Assembly (NCBI GenBank): GCA_030646655.1
Contig: JAUSLB010000267.1
Span: 1 to 5,278 of the forward strand
DNA length: 5,278 bases
Source of the DNA: Deltaproteobacteria bacterium
GTDB lineage: Bacteria; Desulfobacterota; GWC2-55-46
Reading direction: 5' to 3'
Within the stretch, counting starts at the first letter, position 1. Every line of letters starts with the position of its first letter. Position numbers and translations under genes: made by a program. A model generated the notes under the pieces. That model was not told where the DNA came from and did no database searches. It saw nothing but the letters and a program-made list of their open reading frames with translations. Below are positions 1-5,278 of this stretch, one piece after another.

Positions 1-32
1 GGTCGGGGGTTCGATTCCCCCCGCCGGCTCCA
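1..32 (+). tRNA. 3' end of a tRNA gene, possibly tRNA-Thr (5' part outside window)
   Basis: The first 32 bases fold as the 3' end of a tRNA. A 5-bp T stem of five G (5-9) pairs with five C (17-21) around the loop TTCGATT (10-16), which carries the invariant TTC and A58. The 3' acceptor strand CGCCGGC (22-28), discriminator T73 (29) and an encoded CCA (30-32) follow. Bases 1-4 (GGTC) fit the end of a short variable loop. The 5' acceptor strand should therefore read GCCGGCG. That strand, U73 and the GGTC variable loop resemble threonine tRNAs of deltaproteobacterial type, but glycine also uses U73 with G1-C72 and C2-G71. The anticodon is outside the window, so the amino acid is a guess. The gene converges on the minus-strand genes. 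Confidence 0.9.
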
Positions 33-187
33 GATTAAGGCCTCCCGAAGTCCTTGACCGCCATTCTTCCTTAAATCGGTTCTTAATAACAACAGCTTCT
101 AAATATACTTTATGGATTTTAAAGTCAAGGTAATAAGTCACACTTTTTTAAACATTTATGAAAAACCATGGATTTTTAAGGAGTTCT

Positions 188-227
188 TGCGGCCCCCCTC
201 TTCAGGGTTACGAAAAGGGGGGCCGCA
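188..227 (-). terminator. GC-rich hairpin between convergent dsbC-like gene and tRNA; possible terminator without U-tract
   Basis: A perfect 12-bp inverted repeat (188-199 with 216-227, core GCGGCCCCCC / GGGGGGCCGC) encloses a 16-nt loop. On the minus strand it begins 5 nt after the TAG stop of the dsbC-like gene, the usual place for a terminator. Neither strand has a run of T directly after the stem, so it is not a canonical intrinsic terminator. It could block RNA polymerase in both directions, protect mRNA 3' ends, or act with Rho. Bases 33-187 between the tRNA and this hairpin are AT-rich, and I see no gene or clear signal in them beyond a T6 run at about 144-149. Confidence 0.55.
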
Positions 228-232
228 TTGGC

Positions 233-1015
233 CTATTGAGGGTTGTCGATAAGGCCGAGGAGAGCGTCAGCAGGGACATACCCTGGTAGGAGCCTTGAGT
301 CAGGCAGGATTATCGCGGGCGTGCCCCTAATCCCGAGCTCTTCGGCAAGCTTAATGTTGTTGTCCACTTCCGGCGTCTCGCATTCAGCCTTGGGGAGCTT
401 TTTCCCTGAGAATGCGTCGTCGAGGAGCTTCGCGGACTTTTCGCACACTATGGCCTTGCTCTTCTCGTAAGCCCCCGGGTGGATGGGCAGCGGGTACATC
501 TTAATGTAGAAGGCTATGTCCTTCCTCTTCTCTATTATCTTCTTTATCTCTTCGTGGAGCTTGGAGCAGTACGGGCAGTCAGGGTCGTCGAAAACGATGA
601 CCTTTTTCTGGGCAGCCGGGTTGCCGAGGACTACGGCGTTTTCAAGAGGGATCTTCTTTAAATCGACCTTCTTTAAAGGCGCGCTCTCGCCGAGCTTTTC
701 GAGAGGGGTAATATTGAATTTACCCTCTATCAGGTTTTTTTTCGCGAAATCGACATATACGACAAAGACATTTTCGCCCTGAGTTATCTCGACCTCCCAG
801 AGCCCCTTGACAGGGCTCATCCTGATATCCTTCACACTCGCCTTGAACCGCTCCGCCTTAAGGAGCTTTGAAGCCTCCTCGTTTGAAAGGCTGTGGCAGT
901 CCGTGCACTTGCCCATGCAGCCCGGCCCCTCAAAGGCTAAGGCCGTATCAGCGGCATGGGTCGAGAACGCGTAAGCGAGGGTAAATACCGCAAGCAGCAA
1001 GATCCTTTTTATCAT
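233..1015 (-). CDS. Periplasmic DsbC-like thiol:disulfide interchange protein with N-terminal CXXCH motif
   Basis: This 260-residue protein matches the DsbC/DsbG architecture. Residues 1-21 form a signal peptide (basic MIKR, hydrophobic core, likely cleavage after THA). A DsbC-type N-terminal dimerisation domain follows at about 43-105, with SPVKGLWEV and a YVDF...LIEGKF stretch. A thioredoxin-like domain runs from about 125 to the end, with the active site CPYC at 147-150 after FDDPD and the cis-proline in GTP at 231-233. C191 and C212 probably match the structural second disulfide of DsbC. The family isomerises or reduces wrong disulfides in the periplasm, usually kept reduced by DsbD. Unusually, the mature N-terminus holds C33, C37, C40 and H41 (CMGKCTDCH), a CXXCH as in c-type haem sites. 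The ATG has AGGAG 5 nt upstream. It lies downstream of dapB but behind two terminators. I recognise the family; exact substrates and true dsbC orthology are not settled. Confidence 0.88.
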   Translation of the reverse strand: MIKRILLLAVFTLAYAFSTHAADTALAFEGPGCMGKCTDCHSLSNEEASKLLKAERFKASVKDIRMSPVKGLWEVEITQGENVFVVYVDFAKKNLIEGKFNITPLEKLGESAPLKKVDLKKIPLENAVVLGNPAAQKKVIVFDDPDCPYCSKLHEEIKKIIEKRKDIAFYIKMYPLPIHPGAYEKSKAIVCEKSAKLLDDAFSGKKLPKAECETPEVDNNIKLAEELGIRGTPAIILPDSRLLPGYVPADALLGLIDNPQ

Positions 1016-1038
1016 TTTATCTCCTGTTCCCCTGATTT

Positions 1039-1060
1039 AAAAAATAGCCCGGAAAGGGCT
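1039..1060 (-). terminator. Second of two tandem intrinsic terminators after dapB
   Basis: On the minus strand AGCCC (1060-1056), loop TTTCC and GGGCT (1050-1046) form a 5-bp stem, followed by A and six T (1044-1039). It is a short but classic Rho-independent terminator. It ends only 23 nt before the dsbC-like start codon, leaving no room for a standard promoter after it. Confidence 0.7.
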
Positions 1061-1062
1061 TT

Positions 1063-1083
1063 TAAAAAGGGCCTTGAGGCCCT
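1063..1083 (-). terminator. First of two tandem intrinsic terminators after dapB
   Basis: On the minus strand AGGGCC (1083-1078), loop TCAA and GGCCCT (1073-1068) form a 6-bp GC-rich stem, followed by Ts at 1067-1064, giving TTTTT with the last stem base. It starts 16 nt after the dapB TGA. A third, weaker GATC inverted repeat overlapping that stop codon (1109-1098) is also followed by five T. Together these should end most transcripts of the lys/dap operon. Confidence 0.78.
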
Positions 1084-1099
1084 GAATGCGCGAAAAAGA

Positions 1100-1903
1100 T
1101 CATTTGATCCCGAGGACATCCTGCATGTCATAGAGCCCGTTAGGCTTATCGACGACCCAGACGGCGGCCTTTACCGCGCCCATGGCGAAGGTGTCCCTCG
1201 AAGAGGCCCTGTGCGTAAGCTCTATCCTCTCCCCTATGCCGCCGAAAAGGACCGTATGGTCGCCGACTATGTCTCCCGCGCGGATGCTCTGGATGCCTAT
1301 GTCCTCAGGCCTCCTCTCCCCGATTATCCCCTTCCTCTCGTATACAGCGACCTTCTCGAGGTCCCTCTTAAGCGTAGTGGCTATGACCTCTGCTATCCTT
1401 ATGGCCGTTCCTGAGGGGGAGTCCTTTTTATGCCTGTGGTGCGCCTCGATTATCTCTATATCGTAGTCAGAGCCGAGCACGGCCGAGGCCTGAGAGACGA
1501 GCTTAAGAAGGAGGTTTACCCCGATGCTCATGTTCGGCGCCATAACGGCGCGGGTCTTCAGGCACAGCTCCTTTATCAATTCTCTCTGGTGGAGCGAGAA
1601 GCCCGTAGTGCCGATTACGACCGCTTTATTCAGCTCAACCGCGTCCTCCAGGACCTTCATCGAGGAATCGGGGGTGGAGAAATCTATTATGACATCTGCC
1701 TTTTTAAACGCCTTTACCCTGTCAGAGGTTATCTTGACCCCGGCCCTGCCCCTCCCCGCCGCCTCTCCGGCGTCTTTGCCGAGCGCGGGGGAGTCCTCCC
1801 TTTCAAGCGCGCCGCTAAGCTCTATCCTGGGGTTCCCGGCGAGCGCGCCTACGATAGCCGTCCCCATCCTTCCGGCGGCGCCTGTGACCGCTGCGTGTAT
1901 CAT
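1100..1903 (-). CDS. dapB: 4-hydroxy-tetrahydrodipicolinate reductase
   Basis: DapB reduces the DapA product to tetrahydrodipicolinate with NAD(P)H in the cytoplasm, the second committed step toward DAP and lysine. The 267-residue length is typical. The N-terminal Rossmann fold shows the dinucleotide motif VTGAAGRMG (6-14), then IDFST (73-77) and VIGTTG (96-101). The catalytic signature EAHHRHKKDSPSGTA sits at 153-167, with H155 and K159 matching the E. coli catalytic His and Lys, and SGTA binding the substrate. The C-terminus keeps the usual RIELTHRASSRDTFA (226-240). The ATG is 2 nt after the dapA stop. Its Shine-Dalgarno AAGGAG (1915-1910) lies inside the last dapA codons, 6 nt from the start, so the two genes are probably translationally coupled. 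Two terminators follow. Nothing looks broken. Confidence 0.97.
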   Translation of the reverse strand: MIHAAVTGAAGRMGTAIVGALAGNPRIELSGALEREDSPALGKDAGEAAGRGRAGVKITSDRVKAFKKADVIIDFSTPDSSMKVLEDAVELNKAVVIGTTGFSLHQRELIKELCLKTRAVMAPNMSIGVNLLLKLVSQASAVLGSDYDIEIIEAHHRHKKDSPSGTAIRIAEVIATTLKRDLEKVAVYERKGIIGERRPEDIGIQSIRAGDIVGDHTVLFGGIGERIELTHRASSRDTFAMGAVKAAVWVVDKPNGLYDMQDVLGIK

Positions 1904-1905
1904 CT

Positions 1906-2787
1906 TTAGCTCCTTGCGCCGAGGCCGTATGCCTTAAGCACGCTTATAAGCCTTGCCCTGTTCGCCTCGGACATCCTTGTAAGAGGGAGCCTGAACTCCT
2001 CTTCTACCATGCCCATGATGGATAAGGCTGTTTTCACGGGTATAGGGTTCGTCTCTATGAACATGGCCCGGTGGAGGGGCTGTAATCTAAAATGGAGCCT
2101 CTTGGCCTCATCCATCTTCCCTGAGAGAAAACTATTGACCATGCCTGACATCTCTTTGGGCATTATGTTCGAGGTGACGGAGATTACGCCGTGCCCGCCG
2201 ATAGATAATAGCGGCAGTGTCGTATAATCGTCCCCTGAAAGGACTAAAAAGCCCTTCCTCGAAAACTCAATTACGTCGCTTACCTGCTTTAGGTCCCCGG
2301 TCGCCTCTTTTATCCCGATTATGTTCTTGACCTCGGATAAGCGCGCCACTGTCTCGGGGAGCATATTTACGCTCGTCCTGCCCGGCACATTGTAGAGGAT
2401 AATGGGGATGTCCACCTCTTCGGCGACCTTCTTATAATGCTCGTAGAGGCCGGGTTGGGTGGGCTTGTTGTAGTACGGCGTTATAAGGAGCGCGGCGTCC
2501 GCCCCTGCCTTTTTGGCGTGCCTGGTAAGTGCTATAGTCTCCGAGGTCGAGTTCGAGCCTGTGCCGGCTATGACCGGGACCCTGCCTGCGGCCGCCTCTA
2601 TGGTGAGCTCTATTACCCTGTTATGCTCCTCATAGGAAAGGGTCGCGGACTCCCCTGTCGTGCCGCAGGGAACTACCCCGTTCGTGCCGTTTAATATCTG
2701 GAAATCAATGAGCCTCTTTAGCCCCCCTTCGTCTATATTACCGTCCCTGAAGGGCGTTATAAGGGCGGTAATGGAGCCTGTGAACAT
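1906..2787 (-). CDS. dapA: 4-hydroxy-tetrahydrodipicolinate synthase
   Basis: DapA condenses pyruvate with aspartate semialdehyde in the cytoplasm, the first committed step of the DAP/lysine branch. The 293-residue TIM-barrel protein has the family length. Key residues sit one position before their E. coli counterparts: T43-T44 in CGTTGE (41-46), Y106 in YYNKPTQ, Y132 in YNVPGRT (132-138), R137 in the same motif, and the Schiff-base lysine K160 in IGIKEATGD. GDD (185-187) and NPIPVKTAL (247-255) are also typical. The ATG has an excellent AAGGAGG (2800-2794) with a 6-nt spacer. A hairpin (2823-2807) stands directly upstream of this site. dapB follows after 2 nt. The family includes N-acetylneuraminate lyase and other aldolases, but the motifs and dap context make dapA secure. 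Confidence 0.97.
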   Translation of the reverse strand: MFTGSITALITPFRDGNIDEGGLKRLIDFQILNGTNGVVPCGTTGESATLSYEEHNRVIELTIEAAAGRVPVIAGTGSNSTSETIALTRHAKKAGADAALLITPYYNKPTQPGLYEHYKKVAEEVDIPIILYNVPGRTSVNMLPETVARLSEVKNIIGIKEATGDLKQVSDVIEFSRKGFLVLSGDDYTTLPLLSIGGHGVISVTSNIMPKEMSGMVNSFLSGKMDEAKRLHFRLQPLHRAMFIETNPIPVKTALSIMGMVEEEFRLPLTRMSEANRARLISVLKAYGLGARS

Positions 2788-2800
2788 CTTAGTCCTCCTT

Positions 2801-2823
2801 TAAAATAGCGGCCTTAGGCCGCT
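2801..2823 (-). promoter_or_regulatory. Hairpin with short U-run just before the dapA ribosome binding site; possible attenuator
   Basis: On the minus strand AGCGGCC (2823-2817), loop TAA and GGCCGCT (2813-2807) form a 7-bp stem with six G-C pairs. It is followed by ATTTTA (2806-2801), which runs straight into the dapA Shine-Dalgarno AAGGAGG. It resembles a weak intrinsic terminator in the dapA leader. It could trim readthrough from dapF, serve as an attenuator, or keep the ribosome binding site accessible. No leader peptide or clear alternative antiterminator pairing is visible. Confidence 0.5.
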
Positions 2824-2825
2824 TT

Positions 2826-3088
2826 AACAGGATGCTGAAAAAGTCCGTCCTGGGATTTTTCAGGACACGATTTGGCCGGACTGCCTCCGTCCAATCCTTA
2901 CAAATTGCTCGACTTTTCGGTCTCGCAATTGCACAATCCATAAACAAGAGCGGATTGTGGCTGGTAAGGAAACCTACATTTATTTGGCTCGCCTTGTCAC
3001 TTCGTGAGCCGGCGAGCACCCAGAGGCAATCCTTCTCCCGTAAGGGGGATTGCCTATCAGGTTGCGGCTTGAAGCAACCTGATAAAGC
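2826..3088. repeat. Hairpin-rich non-coding element between dapF and dapA; candidate interspersed repeat or structured RNA
   Basis: This stretch is packed with inverted repeats: CTGAAAAA (2835-2842) with TTTTTCAG (2856-2863); GTCCTG (2847-2852) with CAGGAC (2861-2866); AGTCCG (2842-2847) with CGGACT (2877-2882); TCCTTAC (2895-2901) with GTAAGGA (2964-2970), enclosing AATTGC/GCAATT and CACAATCC (2932-2939) with GGATTGTG (2952-2959); GCTCGCC (2987-2993) with GGCGAGC (3011-3017) around TCAC-TTC-GTGA; AGGCAATCC (3024-3032) with GGATTGCCT (3047-3055); and TATCAGGTTGC (3055-3065) with GCAACCTGATA (3074-3084). Both strands hold a short ORF (2832-3092 plus, 76 codons at 3019-2789 minus), but neither resembles a known protein and the minus one runs through the dapA ribosome binding site. 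No transposase or long terminal inverted repeat is present. The CTGAAAAAGTCC start feels familiar from repeats in similar genomes, which I cannot verify. Boundaries are approximate. Confidence 0.55.
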
Positions 3089-3907
3089 TTAAATATTAAA
3101 AGCCCCTGTGAAGACCTCTTCCGCAGGGCCCGTCATGTAGGCGTGGCCGTCTTTTGACAATTCTATCTTAAGTATACCGCCTTTGAGGAGCACAGAGACC
3201 TTATCGCCGGTAAAACCCTTTAGGTTCGATACAACCGCCGCCGCGGTGGCCCCCGTGCCGCAGGCAAGGGTCTCTCCAGCCCCCCGCTCCCAGACGCGCA
3301 TCTTTATCCGCTTGCTGTTTATGACCTCGATGAACTCGACATTAGTCCTTTTGGGGAAGAACTTATTCACCTCGATCAAAGGCCCGTACTTCCCGACAGG
3401 GAATGAATCGACATCGTCAACGAATATGACGCAATGGGGGTTTCCCATCGACACGCAGGTGATCTTAAAGGCCGTATCATTGACGGCGAGCGGGAGGTCT
3501 ATAATCCTTCCTTCGCGCACCGTGGGGATGAGCCTTCCCTCAAGCTCCGGGACGCCCATGTCGACCTTGACGAGCTTGCCGTCCCTTGAGGGCCTTATTA
3601 TCCCGGCAAGGGTCTCTATGTCGAGCGTCTTCTTCTTCGAGAGCCCCCTTTTCCAGATGTAGCTCGCAAGGCACCTTACGCCGTTGCCGCACATCTCGAC
3701 CCTTCCGCCGTCGCTGTTGTATATGTCCATCCTGAAGTCGGCTTTTTTTGAGGATCTGAGTATCAGGGCCTGATCGAACCCTATGCCGAACCTCCTGTCA
3801 GAGAGCCTCTTTAAGAGCTTGGGGGCGTTTTTTATCTCTTTTTTGCGGGAATCGAGGACGATAAAGTCGTTCCCGAGGCCGTGCATCTTGGTGAAATCCA
3901 TCCTCAT
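3089..3907 (-). CDS. dapF: Diaminopimelate epimerase
   Basis: DapF is a cofactor-independent racemase that converts LL-DAP to meso-DAP, used for peptidoglycan and as the LysA substrate. The 272-residue protein has the usual two-fold pseudo-symmetric layout. The first catalytic cysteine is C73 in MCGNGVRC (72-79) and the second is C216 in GETLACGTGATAAA (211-224). The N-terminal TKMHGLGNDF (6-15) and GNPHCV (155-160) are family hallmarks. Two starts are possible, ATG at 3907 or ATG at 3901 (residue 3), and the shorter MDFTKMHGLGNDF fits most homologues equally well. The only good Shine-Dalgarno lies 16 nt away inside the end of lysA, so coupling to lysA translation is likely. The stop codon is followed after 4 nt by an 11-bp hairpin of the adjacent repeat-like element. 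Confidence 0.97.
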   Translation of the reverse strand: MRMDFTKMHGLGNDFIVLDSRKKEIKNAPKLLKRLSDRRFGIGFDQALILRSSKKADFRMDIYNSDGGRVEMCGNGVRCLASYIWKRGLSKKKTLDIETLAGIIRPSRDGKLVKVDMGVPELEGRLIPTVREGRIIDLPLAVNDTAFKITCVSMGNPHCVIFVDDVDSFPVGKYGPLIEVNKFFPKRTNVEFIEVINSKRIKMRVWERGAGETLACGTGATAAAVVSNLKGFTGDKVSVLLKGGILKIELSKDGHAYMTGPAEEVFTGAFNI

Positions 3908-3917
3908 GGTCGTAGGG

Positions 3918-5189
3918 CTACTTCCTCCTCCGCTTCTTTGTGGATACCGGCCTCTCGCCCCTTATCAGGTCTGAAAGGCTCTCGCGCTTTCTTATTACAT
4001 GGAACTCTTTGCCCGCTACCATCACTTCCGCTGCGCGGGGCCTCGTATTATAGTTGCTCGACATGGAAAACCCGTAAGCCCCGGCGCTCATCACGGCCAG
4101 ATAATCGCCGGATCTCACATCGGGCAGTATCCTGTCCTTTGCGAGGAAGTCCCCGCTTTCGCATATAGGGCCGACGACATCGGCGGTTATCTCCCCGCCG
4201 GAATTCTCTCTTACGGCCTTTATTGCGTGGTATGAGCCGTAGAGGCTGGGCCTTGCCAGATCGTTCATAGCGGCGTCAACTATGATAAAGTTCTTCTCCG
4301 AGCCCTTCTTAGTATATAAGACCTTTGTGGCCAAGATGCCGGCGTTCCCGACTATCGACCTTCCGGGCTCGAATATGAGCGTCACGCCGAGCCCCTTTGT
4401 CCCTTCTATTACCGCCTCGCCGTACCTGCTCGGGTGCGGGGGCGCCTCCGTATCGTAGGTGATGCCGAGCCCGCCGCCCATGTCGAGGTATTTTATCTCT
4501 ATGCCTTCGCTCCGGAGCGTCCTTAGCAGCTCTTTTGTCTTAGCGAGCGCGTCGATAAAAGGCTCGATCTTCGTTATCTGCGAGCCTATGTGGCAGTCGA
4601 CGCCCATCGGATTAACATTCTTAAGGTTATTCTTAGCGTTTATGTATTCCTTTATAGCCGCTTTCGTCTCAATGCCGAATTTGCTGTTCTTAAGGCCTGT
4701 TGAGATATAAGGGTGCGTCTTTGGGTCAACGTCCGGGTTGACCCTTATCGCTATCCCCGCCTTTTTTCTGAGCCTCCCGGCTATTCTGTTAACGGAGGCA
4801 AGCTCCTCGGAGGATTCCACATTGAACATGAGTATGCCCTTTTTTAAAGCGTACTCGATCTCGTCCTCCCTCTTGCCCACCCCTGAGAATACTATCTTTT
4901 TCGTGTCAGCTCCGGCCTTTAGAGCCCTGAAGAGCTCTCCTCCCGAGACTATGTCAAAGCCGCTCCCCTGCCCGGCGAATGTCTTTAGCACAGCGATATT
5001 GGAGTTCGCCTTGATAGAGTAGCATATGAGGTGAGCTACCTTTGAGAAGGCCGCGCCGTAAGCCTTATAATGCCTCTTTAGGGTCTTTGAGCTGTAGATA
5101 TAGACAGGGGTGCCGCACTCCTTTACTATCCTCGATACGGGCACGCCCTCGGCGTAAAAGCTCTTCCCCTTATATCCGAAAAAATGCAT
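3918..5189 (-). CDS. lysA: Diaminopimelate decarboxylase
   Basis: LysA is a PLP enzyme of fold type III that decarboxylates meso-DAP to L-lysine in the cytoplasm, the last step of the pathway. The 423-residue protein has an alanine-racemase-like barrel with the PLP lysine K60 in YSIKANSN (57-64), FDIVSGGEL (78-86), HIGSQ (200-204), the glycine-rich DMGGGLGI (236-243) and EPGRS (274-278). The C-terminal beta domain carries CESGD (343-347), which supplies the catalytic cysteine, and GAYGFSMSSNYN (370-381) with the PLP-contacting tyrosine. The MHFFGYKGK start is typical. After the usual end near ESLSDLI there is a short basic tail ending KKRRRK, whose codons form the purine-rich ribosome binding site for dapF. 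It is first in the operon, 41 nt after its start codon region to the predicted transcription start, with dapF 10 nt downstream. Confidence 0.97.
   Translation of the reverse strand: MHFFGYKGKSFYAEGVPVSRIVKECGTPVYIYSSKTLKRHYKAYGAAFSKVAHLICYSIKANSNIAVLKTFAGQGSGFDIVSGGELFRALKAGADTKKIVFSGVGKREDEIEYALKKGILMFNVESSEELASVNRIAGRLRKKAGIAIRVNPDVDPKTHPYISTGLKNSKFGIETKAAIKEYINAKNNLKNVNPMGVDCHIGSQITKIEPFIDALAKTKELLRTLRSEGIEIKYLDMGGGLGITYDTEAPPHPSRYGEAVIEGTKGLGVTLIFEPGRSIVGNAGILATKVLYTKKGSEKNFIIVDAAMNDLARPSLYGSYHAIKAVRENSGGEITADVVGPICESGDFLAKDRILPDVRSGDYLAVMSAGAYGFSMSSNYNTRPRAAEVMVAGKEFHVIRKRESLSDLIRGERPVSTKKRRRK
3924..3931 (-). promoter_or_regulatory. dapF ribosome binding site embedded in the last codons of lysA
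   Basis: GGAGGAGG (3931-3924) is a strong Shine-Dalgarno sequence made by the arginine codons of the LysA tail. It sits 16 nt before the dapF ATG at 3907, longer than the usual 5-10 nt, and 22 nt before the alternative ATG at 3901. No better site lies closer. Ribosomes ending lysA could re-initiate on dapF, so coupling is the likely explanation. Confidence 0.5.
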
Positions 5190-5209
5190 CTCCTCTAAAC
5201 CCTCCTCCT
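5190..5209 (-). promoter_or_regulatory. Double purine-rich ribosome binding region of lysA
   Basis: Two Shine-Dalgarno-like runs precede the lysA ATG: AGGAGGAGG (5209-5201), 11 nt from the start, and GAGGAG (5195-5190), directly abutting it. The abutting copy is too close to work for this ATG, so the more distant one probably serves. No other start fits the LysA N-terminus better. Confidence 0.5.
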
Positions 5210-5236
5210 AATCCCTGTACGCGGAACAATCCTTAC

Positions 5237-5265
5237 ATTTTACAACAAGAGCCCGTTACTTTCAA
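5237..5265 (-). promoter_or_regulatory. Sigma70-type promoter of the lysA-dapF-dapA-dapB operon
   Basis: On the minus strand TTGAAA (5265-5260, one mismatch from TTGACA) is followed by a 17-nt spacer and TAAAAT (5242-5237, one mismatch from TATAAT), with TG directly before the -10 box. This predicts transcription from about 5230 and a leader of about 40 nt before the lysA ATG. That is too short for a lysine riboswitch, and no operator is recognisable. Confidence 0.65.
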
Positions 5266-5278
5266 AAAGATAAAAGGG

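Noticed and set aside
112..181. Imperfect direct repeat ATGGATTTTAAAG (113-125) and ATGGATTTTTAAGG (168-181)
   Set aside because: It is short and AT-rich in a non-coding stretch, with only two imperfect copies and no associated structure.
158..286. Small plus-strand ORF starting ATGAAAAACCATGG
   Set aside because: It runs through the GC-rich hairpin into the antisense of the dsbC-like gene, with no ribosome binding site and no recognisable product.
956..1909. Long plus-strand ORFs of 152 and 159 codons (956-1414 and 1430-1909) opposite dapB
   Set aside because: They lie antisense to a fully conserved dapB, have no recognisable domain and no convincing ribosome binding site, and are explained by codon bias of the real gene.
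2789..3019. Minus-strand 76-codon ORF in the dapF-dapA gap
   Set aside because: It reads through several inverted repeats and ends inside the dapA leader past the dapA Shine-Dalgarno, with no known domain. It is probably a chance ORF of the repeat-like element.
2832..3092. Plus-strand 86-codon ORF in the dapF-dapA gap
   Set aside because: It overlaps the same hairpins, runs antisense to the operon and into the dapF stop codon, and shows no recognisable domain.
3183..3662. Plus-strand ORF of 159 codons opposite dapF
   Set aside because: It is a shadow of dapF: low-complexity, serine-rich composition and no family resemblance.
5190..5236. Possible lysine riboswitch upstream of lysA
   Set aside because: The predicted leader is only about 40 nt, far shorter than an L-box, and holds no multi-stem structure.
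2892..5237. Eleven-base word CAATCCTTACA shared by the repeat-like element (2892-2902) and the lysA promoter region (5227-5237)
   Set aside because: A few 11-mer matches are expected by chance in a window of this size, and no promoter elements accompany the copy at 2892.

Overview
The window carries a lysine and meso-diaminopimelate (DAP) biosynthesis operon on the minus strand, followed by a secreted DsbC-type thiol-disulfide protein. The 3' end of a tRNA gene on the plus strand runs toward them. In transcription order (right to left) the genes are lysA (5189-3918), dapF (3907-3089), a roughly 260-bp hairpin-rich non-coding stretch (3088-2826), dapA (2787-1906), dapB (1903-1100), two tandem intrinsic terminators (1083-1039) and a dsbC-like gene (1015-233). 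A GC-rich hairpin (227-188) then separates dsbC from the convergent tRNA remnant (1-32).

The four dap/lys genes are intact, with the expected catalytic residues and near-typical lengths. DapA makes the dihydrodipicolinate precursor, DapB reduces it to tetrahydrodipicolinate, DapF epimerises LL-DAP to meso-DAP, and LysA decarboxylates meso-DAP to lysine. The step from tetrahydrodipicolinate to LL-DAP is not encoded here. A good sigma70-like promoter (5265-5237) precedes lysA. lysA-dapF (10-nt gap) and dapA-dapB (2-nt gap) are tightly packed, so the 301-bp dapF-dapA gap stands out.

The organism looks like a Gram-negative bacterium: it has a periplasmic disulfide isomerase and the meso-DAP pathway. 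Composition is moderate GC, with frequent ATA and AGG codons. The lysA-dapF-dapA-dapB order, the tRNA ending in TCCA and a DsbC relative with a CXXCH motif suggest Nitrospirota or a deltaproteobacterial (Desulfobacterota-like) lineage. This is an inference from memory of such genomes and is low confidence.

The parts least explained by ordinary annotation are the chain of hairpins between dapF and dapA, which looks like an interspersed repeat or structured RNA, and the haem-type CXXCH motif in the mature N-terminus of the DsbC-like protein. I found no clear evidence of a wholly new system; most of the window is conserved core metabolism.
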